A stretch of 18,321 bases of DNA from Phoronis ovalis (GCA_028565635.1 JAOXYB010018384.1:1-18321); one strand, 5' to 3'. Shown: positions 10,580-18,321, counted from the first letter of the stretch. Numbers and translations: made by a program. The notes: generated by a model not told the origin, from the sequence alone.

Positions 10580-11528
10580 TTCTCTGAGATTTTGCGAGTT
10601 TCTCTGTCGTAAAGAGCCTCACTGGTCAAAAATGAAATATGCTTATACGCTTGAGATTATACAAAATTATTCCTCAATTGGGTTATAAAACTTCAAACTG
10701 AAACATTTCATATATTAACATACTAAGACATATATTTCTAGGCAGCCCGGGTAGGCAGCAACTTAAATTAATTCAGTAATTTAAAATTCATCCAGTGAAA
10801 AAAGGTAAATTTTAAAATATGCACTGGCATATGAGACACAAATATACAAACTATTCCTCAATCAAGTTATAAAACTCAAACCAAGAAACAATTCTCAAAA
10901 ATTGACATATTAAGGGATATTTGCAAGCAGTTTTAGAAGGATTCATTCAGTACTTTGATATTTATTGCAAAAAAAGCTACGGCAAACTTTAAAACTGCTA
11001 CTTTGCACAGTTTGAAGTTCATTTCCTAGAAATGCAAATGGTTAGTTTTTCACATGTATTATATTCTTTTAAAACACATATAACAACTTAGTAGGCTATT
11101 AATTACCCATGTTTGTTATGGGGAACTTGAAAAACTGCACTTTATTCCCTGATGTTTTGCAAGTTTCTCTTCCCGGGGAAAAATCACAGCCATGGGACTC
11201 AAATATAAATAAAATATTCCTCAATCAGGTTATAAAACTTCTCATATATTAACATATTAAGGAGTATGTGTAGGCTGCTTTAGCAAGATTCATTCAGTAA
11301 TTTGAAATTTATTGCAGAAAAGCTATCCACTTTTGAGAGAAAATTTTGAACTTTAAAATTTTGCTACTATCCACAGTGTCAAGTACTTTTTCTTAGTACA
11401 AAGACCTGTTTTATCATAAATGGGTAGTTTGTGACATATATTACATTCGTAACTCATGTAAAATCTTTTTAAGCTATTAAGTAGTTATATTTTCATAAGC
11501 AACTTGAGAAAATGCACTCTGTTCCCTG
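10580..11528 (+). repeat. Degenerate tandem array, left part
   Basis: Diverged direct repeats of one unit. Units begin near ttctctgagattttgcgag (10580) and ttccctgatgttttgcaag (11145), with a further start at 11522 where the array is broken. An internal landmark tcctcaat recurs at 10671, 10855 and 11218, followed by gttataaaac, a cattcagtaatttgaaattt type block, a ttattgcaaaaaagctatcc type block and acttgaaaaatgcact. Spacings of 363-377 bp mark full units, and the 184-bp spacing marks a shortened one. There is no coding capacity. It is either a local satellite or a tandemly duplicated transposon tail. Confidence 0.8.
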
Positions 11529-11530
11529 CC

Positions 11531-11797
11531 CGCAGAGGCAGTCTGTATGAAGGTGGGTTCCCATGTTCTAACACGGCTTTTCAAAAAAAGCCCCTAACGA
11601 AGTGAAATACTGCAAAAAAATACACCTCTAAGAAAGTGTGCTTTTTTTAAAATACATCCCTAAGGAAGTGCCATTTGGAAAAATACCTCTAACGAAGTGT
11701 CACACCTCCAAAAAAACATCAATTGTCGAAAAACAGACCCTAAGCGCGAAATTTTGTGGGAACATGCGTACCCTCTTTCATGTTGACTGCCCCTCCA
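11531..11797 (+). mobile_element. MITE-like element, copy 1
   Basis: The left end aggcagtctgtatgaaggtg and following ggttcccatgttctaaca are matched in inverted form by the right end (ggaacatgcgtaccctcttt, then catgttgactgcccctcc), giving terminal inverted repeats of about 40 bp. Inside are four tandem copies of a 29-33 bp unit centred on cctaacgaagtg (aagtg at 11600, 11634, 11666, 11695) separated by A-rich spacers. It is shorter than copy 2 because it lacks a block near its right end. A 84-codon ORF starting at 11638 is a by-product of the repeats. Confidence 0.75.
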
Positions 11798-13060
11798 GGA
11801 GCTTCCTCTTATACTTTTCTAGATACATTAGGGTTAAACAATTAACAGTAAGCCAGCGTAGAAGAAACCTTGTGATACTGATTCTTACATGATATAGCTC
11901 TCGCATATTACCGAGAAGGTCCTTGTTAGAATGTTATTGATTGAGGGTAGATACCTTACCCTGATTTACCTTGAGTTGCCACACTTCACTTGAAACTTCA
12001 AACTTAATTCCTCAACTTATTTATGTGTACTGTGTGCATGAGTTAGAAAGCTTATTAGCTTATATCAACCCTATCTCTCTTTTTAAAATGTCTATCTACC
12101 GCCATCTTGAAACTCAGATATATTACAGTTTCCGGGAAACAAAGGCTTTGAAGGTCCAACGTTTAGAATATTCGGCAACATATATAATAAATAATGGTAT
12201 AATACAATAGGCCAATTTGTTCGAAATCAAAGAGTATGATGTCAATTAAATTGTAATCTTAATGTCAGTTGATAACGCTGTCGGCATTGTTAAACAAATA
12301 TAAGATAATGACTATCAGATTGTACAATCTTCACGTGCTTTAATAACAATATGGCATTGTTAATTAAAATTAAAATTTATAATATTTATATAGACATTTA
12401 TCCATGTCATGAGTGAATTTAATTCCCAAATTTATCTCAGAAATTTGCTTTAAAATAAACCATTATCCAATTGTTTTTGGATAACCCGCTATCTACAATA
12501 AGTCCCAGTAATCAACACCTTGTAATGTCACATTATAAAACGAGTTTAAGCCGTATGACCTGTAATTGTGCAAATTCAACGTGTATTTATAGATTATACA
12601 TAATCTTATTTCTAGGCAATAATGAAAGTTATTCACAGAAGCCATACAATGTTACAGTAGGTTTCCGATTTATGCTCCTTTGTATATACAACATACAGGT
12701 TTGTGACGCGGCAATATGACGTCAAAAATATCTGTTATTACGAACCAGTACTTTGTACATTATCCGGTCGGAGCATAACTCGGAAACTTACTGTAATGCA
12801 GCTTTTTGTACTTTACGTTATTACGCGGATAATGTCCTATAACAGAGCTAAAAATTATTATTCTACAGGTAAACTTGAAGCAGCAAAAGCGATCCTTACC
12901 ATACCAAAGATGTGTTATTGTCCATGTTGCAGATTGTTTAAGCTTGCCAAAATATTGTAATGTGACGATCTTCTTTCAAATTTAGCATCGACTATCACAC
13001 CAATCAGTGATGAACACTAACTCGAATCATTATCTGCTGACCAAAATCGTTGAACAGAGA
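11798..13060. other. Unique AT-rich DNA between the two MITE-like copies
   Basis: This 1,263-bp stretch resembles neither the tandem array nor the MITEs. ORFs of 79, 82 and 85 codons (11971-12210, 12471-12719, 12703-12960, all +) have no clear domain. The last contains YYSTGKLEAAKAI, which faintly recalls the intracellular segment of CD225/dispanin proteins, but the surrounding residues do not support it. A splice-acceptor-like ttatttctag lies at 12606-12615 and a donor-like cag|gtaaac at 12867-12872. Whether it carries a gene fragment is unresolved. Confidence 0.4.
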
Positions 13061-13392
13061 CCGGGGAGGGGCAGTCACTATGAAAGTGGATATCCATGTT
13101 CCAACATGGCTTTTCAAAAAAACCCCTAACGAAGTGAAATTTTGCAAAGAAACACCAGTAAGGAAGTGAGTTTTTTTGAAAAAATACACTCCTAAGGAAG
13201 TGACTTTGGGAAAAAACACCCCTAACAAAGTGTCACACCTCCAAAAAAGCTCCCCTTTTCGTGAAATTAGCCAAAAAAAACAGACCCTAAACGCGTAACG
13301 CCCGTTACTCGCCGGTGGTTCGAAAATATACCCTATGACGCGAAATTTTGTTGGAACATGCGTACCAACTTTCATATTGACTGCCTCCCCGG
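13061..13392 (+). mobile_element. MITE-like element, copy 2
   Basis: The left end ccggggaggggcagtcacta and the following tgaaagtggatatccatg, ttccaaca are mirrored by the right end (ttggaacatgcgtaccaact, then ttcatattgactgcctcccc), so the inverted repeats are about 45 bp with few mismatches. Four internal units of 30-34 bp centred on cctaaggaagtg follow (gaagtg or aaagtg at 13131, 13163, 13197, 13227). Near the right is a perfect hairpin gtaacg-cc-cgttac (13295-13308). A 123-codon minus-strand ORF (13004-13375) merely reads through the internal repeats, giving a recurring TSLGV peptide, and is not taken as a gene. Confidence 0.8.
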
Positions 13393-14310
13393 GTTCTCTG
13401 ATGTTTTGCGAGTTTCTTTTCTCTACCAGAAAATATCACAAGGTATCATATACAAATATGCAGAATTTATTCCTTAATCATGTTATAAAACTTCAAACTG
13501 AAAAAACTTCTCACATAATAATATATTAACAAGAATATTTGTGGCAGTTTTAGCAAGATTCGTTCAGTAATTTGAAATTTATTGCAAAAAAACCTATCCA
13601 CATTCGAGAGAAAATCTTGAACTTTAAATTTGGCTACTTTTCACTGTGTCAAGTACTTATTCTTAGTACAAAGAGTTGTTTTATCATAAATCGGGTTAGT
13701 TTGTCACATATAATACATTCGTAACTCATATAAAAACTTGGTAAGCTATTAATTAGCTATATTTCTTATAAGGAACTTGAAAAATGCACTGTATTCTCTG
13801 ATGTTTTGTGAGTTTCTTTTCTCTTCCAGAAAAGATCACAAAGTATGATATGCAAATATGCAGATCTATTGCTCAATTATGTTTTAAAACTTCAAACTGA
13901 AAACGCTTCTCATATATTAACATATTATTGAACATTTGTAACCAGTTTCAGCAAGATTCATTCAGTAGTTTGAAATTTATTGCAAAAAAGCTATCCACTT
14001 TTGAGAGAAAATGGTGGGGAACTTTAAAATTTAGCTATATATCCGCAGAAAACACTTCTCATATATTAACATAATAAGAAATATTTGTAGCCAGATTGAA
14101 CAAGATTCATTCAGTAATTTGAAATGTATACAAAATGTATTTATTCCACAATTGTTTTTTTTACAATTTTAAGGTGAAATAACTTCTCATAAATTATATT
14201 CACACATTGGGAAGTAGACAGCTTTACCCAAATTCATGCAGTAAGTAATATGAAATGTGTTGCAAAAAATCCAATTTTTAGAAAATGAGGGCAACTTTGA
14301 AATTTCTCAC
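13393..14310 (+). repeat. Degenerate tandem array, right part
   Basis: The array resumes here after the composite insertion. Unit starts ttctctgatgttttgcgag (13394) and ttctctgatgttttgtgag (13794) are 400 bp apart. Later units are truncated: acttctcatatattaac type landmarks recur at about 13906, 14054 and 14182, only 148 and 128 bp apart. Shared blocks include caagattcattcagtaattt, gaaatttattgcaaaaaa, tatccacttttgagagaaaa and cttagtacaaag. Units 11145-11521 and 13394-13793 are the most alike across the break. No coding sense was found. Confidence 0.8.
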
Positions 14311-14823
14311 ACTTGCTCACAAAATTCAGGAATACGATTACAATAATAAGTAGCTCCTTTACTTGGTGGATTGTGATGTTTACAATATTAGTTACGGCCT
14401 GCTGGGGGGTTACCACTAGATCGAACAAACTAAATAAACATAAATTGCTGAAAAGCAATTTGGATTAATTAATTTCCTTCCCCTCACCAATTATCGCTGA
14501 TTCTATCTATTGTATGCAGTTTAGTAGACTAACCTTGAATAAAGTTACATTGTTTTCAGGCAGCCGTTTTTCTAGTTATCAAAATTGATATCAACCAGTT
14601 GAAATGTTAATATCGTAATTTCAAGACTGCTGTTTAGAAACTAAAAGATTCATATTTACTGTTTTACACATTGTAACGGAAATCAGATGGTCTGATTTTT
14701 TATTTGAATTCATATTTAATTACACAAAGTATTATTTTTAAAAATGATATTTTACTTCTTGTATTGATTATAGTTATATAATGCTCTTCTTAAATATCTC
14801 AGTGCGAGTTGTTCTGCTTGTAA
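14311..14823. other. Non-coding stretch
   Basis: No gene is supported. A 74-codon minus-strand ORF (14234-14458) overlaps the array end and has no domain. An acceptor-like tgttttcag occurs at 14551-14559, followed by only a short open frame. Confidence 0.35.
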
Positions 14824-15165
14824 AACTTTGTAACAGTAACGACATCCGTATTTGAGCGACTTTCATACCGCCTGTTCCCTTATATAGTTTGGATTACATC
14901 TTATGAATCACTGAATCTGTATCCGGAATTTTTGCGGTATCTGGACCGTGCTGTCACTTTTGTTTCTAACCGAATTAGAAAAATCTTCACTAAATATAAA
15001 TCATTCAATACACGTAAAACGGGGGATCTGTTGAAGCTTTCTGAGACGTTGTTTTTTGCCGACGAGTTTACCATTATGGAAAAAAAAACAGGACAAATTA
15101 TCAGTTACTCGTACACACTCTATGACCTAGCTACATTCAGGCAAAGTCACTGCCTTCCTAACTAG
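14824..15165 (+). CDS. Possible exon or gene fragment, unknown protein
   Basis: The frame is open for 113 codons between a stop at 14821-14823 and TAG at 15163-15165, unusually long for this AT-rich non-repeat DNA. There is no ATG near its start: the first in-frame ATG is at 15076, and the frame simply runs open from the upstream stop. If real it would be the last exon of a spliced gene or a broken copy. The translation is balanced and protein-like, with aromatic and basic residues (RYLDRAVTFVSNRIRKIF near the middle) and a hydrophilic C-terminus ending TLYDLATFRQSHCLPN. No domain is recognised. A weak acceptor (gtaacag at 14830-14836) could open it. Chance cannot be excluded. Confidence 0.3.
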   Translation, partial: NFVTVTTSVFERLSYRLFPYIVWITSYESLNLYPEFLRYLDRAVTFVSNRIRKIFTKYKSFNTRKTGDLLKLSETLFFADEFTIMEKKTGQIISYSYTLYDLATFRQSHCLPN

Positions 15166-15619
15166 TCAACGACGATGTAATAACGGGAAAATCAATCGAT
15201 CATGGGAATCAAACGAATATGTAAATACATTCAGTTGTCGGGCCTAAATGCAAACATTTTATTTCAATGCTGTATACATGGTTTTATGTGATATTTTAAT
15301 TAATTTTTACATTCTGGTTTGGAGTGGGTATTACACCCCTAGCCAGGATCTATACCCAAATAAAGAAAAAGCCAGCTAGTATACCACCAACACAACAACA
15401 TCATTTTCCCGTCCTGGTCCCGTCATTATACCTAGGGTCAAAAAGGGGACCTTCCTCCCCTGGACATTTCCCTATTGCTCTGATTCACAGTCATATCCTC
15501 GGGAGTAATTGTAAATAAAACCATAAACAATTACTTAAAGTCATAGAGAGTTTTAAGATTACACTAGGAATGCTTAGTACTATTTAATCTGATAACAAAA
15601 GAAACTTATTAGTCACGTT
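15166..15619. other. Non-coding stretch with a pyrimidine-rich patch
   Basis: No gene is called. Positions 15320-15510 are richer in C (cccgtcctggtcccgtcatt, cttcctcccctggacatttc) and open in one frame for 64 codons with no domain features. It may be a repeat fragment of unknown type. Confidence 0.35.
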
Positions 15620-15906
15620 AAACATATCGTAAATATGCGTAGGAATACGAAAGAATATGAATCGATATACACAGAAATGCGTTGGAATACACCAAAGCAT
15701 ATAGCAAGATTTCATAAGAATAATGTACAGAAATTCCGGAATATAATTGTTCCATATACGTAAGAATACGTTATCATTATTCTTAGCATATTCCTGTGGA
15801 ATGTGTTTAACGCATTCTATATGTATATCTCAGCATTTGTTCCATATACGTAGAAATACAGAAAGCGAAATATATTTCATATTCTATGTCTTTTCGTGCA
15901 GTGTAT
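15620..15906 (-). repeat. Repeat with short-period motif and cactgcacgaaaag terminus, copy 2
   Basis: Diverged copies of a motif like atatacgtaagaatacg recur in both orientations (aatatgcgtaggaatacg at 15634, atgcgttggaatac at 15677, catattcctgtggaatg). A 16-bp word ttgttccatatacgta occurs twice, 90 bp apart (15748 and 15838). The right edge is cttttcgtgcagtgtat (15890-15906), the reverse complement of the edge at 9225. It is probably a non-autonomous transposon remnant. It ends 114 bp from the stop codon of the gene at 16021, so it lies in or next to that gene's 3' untranslated region. Confidence 0.55.
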
Positions 15907-16020
15907 ATCATATCAACAGCAAACAAATCTAAGCACAGAAACAGATAAGTTGTTATAATTTATATTCAGTATATAATTGATTTGCGCATGTAGTAGAGAG
16001 GACTTCATATATCCGATCTC
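15907..16020 (-). other. Putative 3' flank of the LicD/FKRP-like gene
   Basis: This is the first 114 bases after the stop codon on the minus strand. No AATAAA or ATTAAA is present on that strand here. The nearest weak variant is AT-rich sequence around 15955-15975. The true cleavage site may lie within the adjacent repeat. Confidence 0.35.
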
Positions 16021-17853
16021 CTATGGTATTAACTCTCCAAATTGCAAACTTCCATCGGTAAGGTATTGATCTAAACAATTGTGTTCACCCCCATTTGGAC
16101 AAGCTGAAAATGTTGACGGTTGGTATAACTCCCAACTAGTCGAATGCCCAAGTGACCCCCAATGCTGGGAATGTTTAAAAACCTCATGTCCGTACCTATT
16201 TCTTACCCACAATCCTGGATTTAATGGTGTATTGACCCACATACCGTCGAAATTTACTTTTGTTTGAGTCATTGATTTACTAAATAGCATTTTAAAATTA
16301 TTTAACTCCATACCCCATAATTCTACATACCAGCCGCTTAGTTTTAATAAGAAACAACATTCTGTGTTATTAGGATAAGGAACATTACTCAGTGTATACC
16401 CTGCATCCCTGAAAACATTTGAAAGCTTTTTCAGAGCAGAATGATTCCCTTTTACAAAAGATACATCTGCGTCTCTTTCCCATGGAAGCACCTTGCTAAA
16501 TTTTACGGCTCCTATTAACGTACCATCTGTAATTTCACAATAAATATTATTATCTTCACATGTTTTCAGAAAAAACTTTGCGGCATCTGCTAATTTTTGC
16601 AAGCATATCGGTGTAACAGCCAGTCCCTTTTCCATATTGCAGCTAACTTTATAGTCTTTTTCTGTGAATACAAGCTTCTCTCCGTTTTCTAAACGTATCT
16701 GACTTAATTGCCATTTTTGAGCTATTGGAATCCATGTTTCTTTGTTGCTAAGGCTTTTTGATCTGTCTAATACGGAATACATAGCATCAGGACAAACTGC
16801 ACTCAAGATATTTTGCTTGTAGAGTCTCATGAAAAAGTCTTGGAATACTACGTCACTTGATAAATCCTTATCGAATAAAACGTTTAACAAATATTTTGTT
16901 CTGGAAACAAAAGGACCTGTTATATAGCCGCAATATATGCATTCGTGTTGCGAAATATCGTATCCAGCACGGTAAGCAATAGTATAATTTTTATATACTA
17001 CCTGATGGCAACTTAGTGACCAATGTCCATCAGGAGTTCTTGTGGCGCCCCCTGCTGCAAGTATATTCAAATAATCCGCCTCGCGAATTAGGCGTGTCAG
17101 GCGTGAATTCCAATCGAAAGATGTAATATCTCTTCCAATGAGAACGTACTTAGATGTTGCTGCTTGTATAAGTTCATTCCAAATCTGTCCTGCCGAGGGT
17201 GACTTAGAGTAAACTTTAGTCTGGACATTGATACCTTTCATGCTTGGTAAATCTAAATCCTCATTTTTAGCTACGATAACAGATATTTTTGGATATGATT
17301 TTTCAATGCCTTCTAAAATTGAGCTTGTACTAATCTCATTATCTTTGGGGTAATCTACGAAGTTAAGTAGAATTGACACAACGTCAGACAATGGTTTTAC
17401 ATTAGTACAGTTTGTTTCAACAAAACCTTCATAGTAGTACGGATATCCGTATTTGGAACCTTTATAAACTTCTGGACACACATCTGTTGTACTGTTTTCA
17501 ACCACGTTTACTTTCACATCTTTCTCCGTTGATGGTGTCGTAAGTTTTGGGTTAATTTTGTAAATAACCTCTTGTAGTAGACGATAAGAAAACTGTACAC
17601 GATTGGCTGCTTCTCCGCGTGTCATGCGATGTGTAGCGACAAGATTTTGACTGACTTGATTTAATTTTGCCAGTATGTCTCTTTCTATATCATTTTCAAG
17701 GTGTAGTTTCGTTTCCTGTTTTGATAACTCTTGATCTATGTTTCCTTTAGAACAGTTACACTTTGCAATGCCGATAATGTACGATAATAGTAAAGTAATA
17801 AATGAAATAATAATCACAGCGCCGACTACTCGTGAACATCTAGATGGCCTCAT
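16021..17853 (-). CDS. LicD-domain, fukutin-related (FKRP-like) type II membrane glycosyl/phosphosugar transferase
   Basis: 610 residues in one uninterrupted exon. The start ATG (17851-17853) has A at -3, an in-frame stop at 17884-17886 upstream and no other ATG between. A hydrophobic signal anchor spans residues about 9-30 behind a basic N-terminus (RPSRCSR), then a polar stem to about 115. Residues about 155-365 resemble the GT-A-like region of FKRP-type proteins. Residues about 415-560 carry the LicD signature: DGTLIGAV (443-450) and PWERDADVSF (457-466), with D461 and D463 as likely metal ligands. Possible N-glycosylation sites are N120, N148, N289, N470 and N495. Known relatives transfer phosphocholine (LicD) or ribitol phosphate (FKRP) to glycans. 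The donor and acceptor here are unknown. It likely acts in the Golgi or ER lumen. It is longer than human FKRP (495 residues), mostly in the stem and C-terminus. No break was seen. Confidence 0.88.
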   Translation of the reverse strand: MRPSRCSRVVGAVIIISFITLLLSYIIGIAKCNCSKGNIDQELSKQETKLHLENDIERDILAKLNQVSQNLVATHRMTRGEAANRVQFSYRLLQEVIYKINPKLTTPSTEKDVKVNVVENSTTDVCPEVYKGSKYGYPYYYEGFVETNCTNVKPLSDVVSILLNFVDYPKDNEISTSSILEGIEKSYPKISVIVAKNEDLDLPSMKGINVQTKVYSKSPSAGQIWNELIQAATSKYVLIGRDITSFDWNSRLTRLIREADYLNILAAGGATRTPDGHWSLSCHQVVYKNYTIAYRAGYDISQHECIYCGYITGPFVSRTKYLLNVLFDKDLSSDVVFQDFFMRLYKQNILSAVCPDAMYSVLDRSKSLSNKETWIPIAQKWQLSQIRLENGEKLVFTEKDYKVSCNMEKGLAVTPICLQKLADAAKFFLKTCEDNNIYCEITDGTLIGAVKFSKVLPWERDADVSFVKGNHSALKKLSNVFRDAGYTLSNVPYPNNTECCFLLKLSGWYVELWGMELNNFKMLFSKSMTQTKVNFDGMWVNTPLNPGLWVRNRYGHEVFKHSQHWGSLGHSTSWELYQPSTFSACPNGGEHNCLDQYLTDGSLQFGELIP

Positions 17854-17916
17854 CCTTGCTTTAATAAGATTAAATCCGCGTAGTTAAATAAATGTGTAAA
17901 TTAGATACGTAACAAT
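17854..17916 (-). promoter_or_regulatory. Leader of the LicD/FKRP-like gene
   Basis: The sequence just upstream of the ATG reads cttattaaagcaagg. The AG there could be a 3' splice site of an intron in the 5' untranslated region, a common arrangement for single-coding-exon genes, but the pyrimidine tract is poor. No TATA box or initiator was identified. Confidence 0.3.
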
Positions 17917-18000
17917 GGTAACTATCTGCATGTTTTCAAGATAAACTAAGTTGAATGATAGCTATTTGCATGTTCTCAAAATAAACTGATAAGTTGATAA
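17917..18000. repeat. Tandem duplication of about 40 bp with octamer-type motif upstream of the gene
   Basis: actatctgcatgttttcaag, then ataaactaagttgaatgat (from 17921), is followed by gctatttgcatgttctcaaa, then ataaactgataagttgat (from 17961). Copy 2 contains ATTTGCAT, an exact POU octamer, and copy 1 has ATCTGCAT with one change. It lies 70-150 bp upstream of the start codon, where promoter elements are plausible. Regulatory use is inference only. Confidence 0.55.
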
Positions 18001-18321
18001 AGTTGTAGAAATTTCACTACGCGGTAGATGTCACTGTTGCAGAGCATATATTATCAATATCATATGCCCCAGAAGCAAAGAAAATATTCCTAATAATTGA
18101 GGATCATTATGCATCCACCTTCAAGCATTTGAATTATGAAAATACAAAGTACAGTGCATAAGTTTTGCCTTTCCTTGAAATTGTGTCGGAAGTAGACATT
18201 CTTTTGTTGTATAATAATATTACTAAAAAGGAAGTAACGCAGTGAAATGTAAAACGCCTATTGCTATGTAACCATACTATCATCAAACATTGTTTCAAGC
18301 AAGATCTGATTTATACTATAT
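18001..18321. other. Upstream flank, nothing recognised
   Basis: AT-rich DNA without ORF or repeat. The words aaggaagtaacgcagtgaaa (18230-18249) recall the internal unit of the MITE-like elements but are too short and lack the inverted ends, so no element is called. Confidence 0.35.

Larger units (their letters stand above)
11529..13392. mobile_element. Composite insertion bounded by two MITE-like elements
   Basis: A 1,864-bp block interrupts the tandem array. Its outer parts (about 11531-11797 and 13061-13392) are two copies of one short inverted-repeat element in the same orientation, separated by 1,263 bp of unrelated DNA. The array sequence is cut after gttccctg (11521-11528) and resumes with gttctctg (13393-13400), where intact array units carry this word only once. 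That is what a 7-8 bp target-site duplication around the whole block would look like. No transposase is encoded, so movement would need enzyme from elsewhere. The alternative is two separate MITE insertions plus rearrangement. Confidence 0.6.

Noticed and set aside
13004-13375. 123-codon minus-strand ORF
   Set aside because: It runs through the inverted ends and the internal repeats of the MITE-like copy 2. The recurring TSLGV peptide is a translation of the 32-bp repeat, and the frame is broken in copy 1.
10580-14310. CRISPR-like or regulatory repeat array
   Set aside because: Units are long, diverged and contiguous, without short identical repeats and unique spacers. The setting is also eukaryotic.
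16079-16267. 62-codon plus-strand ORF
   Set aside because: Antisense shadow of the LicD/FKRP-like gene.
16021-17853. Processed retrocopy of a spliced gene
   Set aside because: No A-tail downstream, no flanking duplication, an intact frame of 610 codons, and FKRP itself is known to have a single coding exon.
18230-18249. Third copy of the MITE-like element
   Set aside because: Only a short resemblance to the internal unit, with no inverted ends nearby.

Overview
The window looks like nuclear DNA of an animal, most likely a marine lophotrochozoan such as a bivalve mollusc. This rests on strong AT richness, very low coding density, many short degenerate repeats, tRNA-like Pol III boxes, and one intact single-exon gene for a type II membrane protein of the LicD/fukutin-related (FKRP-like) family. 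Nothing bacterial is seen: no operons, no Shine-Dalgarno-led genes, no closely packed ORFs. The taxon is inferred from these traits and was not tested by any search.

Layout. Positions 1-9200 hold no recognisable gene. They contain a twofold degenerate tandem repeat (about 365-815), small hairpins, a tRNA-like sequence with A and B boxes next to short telomere-like repeats (2771-2910), two inverted copies of a 115-bp repeat (3928-4042 and 7083-7197), an 84-bp imperfect palindrome (5105-5188), and a few GC-richer patches that may be old retroposon pieces.

Positions 9225-15906 are repeat-dominated. Both edges carry a shared terminal motif, acactgcacgaaaag, in inverted orientation. Inside is a degenerate tandem array with full units of about 380-400 bp (10580-14310). 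The array is interrupted by a 1.86-kb segment (11529-13392). That segment has a MITE-like element of about 270-330 bp at each end, both in the same orientation, and roughly 1.26 kb of non-repeat AT-rich DNA between them. The interrupted array sequence is duplicated at the junctions (gttccctg / gttctctg). The simplest reading is that the whole block was inserted as one composite unit. This is the most interesting structure in the window.

Positions 14824-15165 (+) are open for 113 codons and may be an exon or gene fragment of unknown identity. Positions 16021-17853 (-) encode the only confident protein, 610 residues. It has an N-terminal signal anchor, a stem, a GT-A-like central domain and a C-terminal LicD nucleotidyltransferase-like domain, and probably acts in the Golgi or ER on glycans. 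A 40-bp tandem duplication with an octamer-type motif lies just upstream of it. There is no evidence of genes acting together: this is one gene next to a transposon-rich intergenic region.
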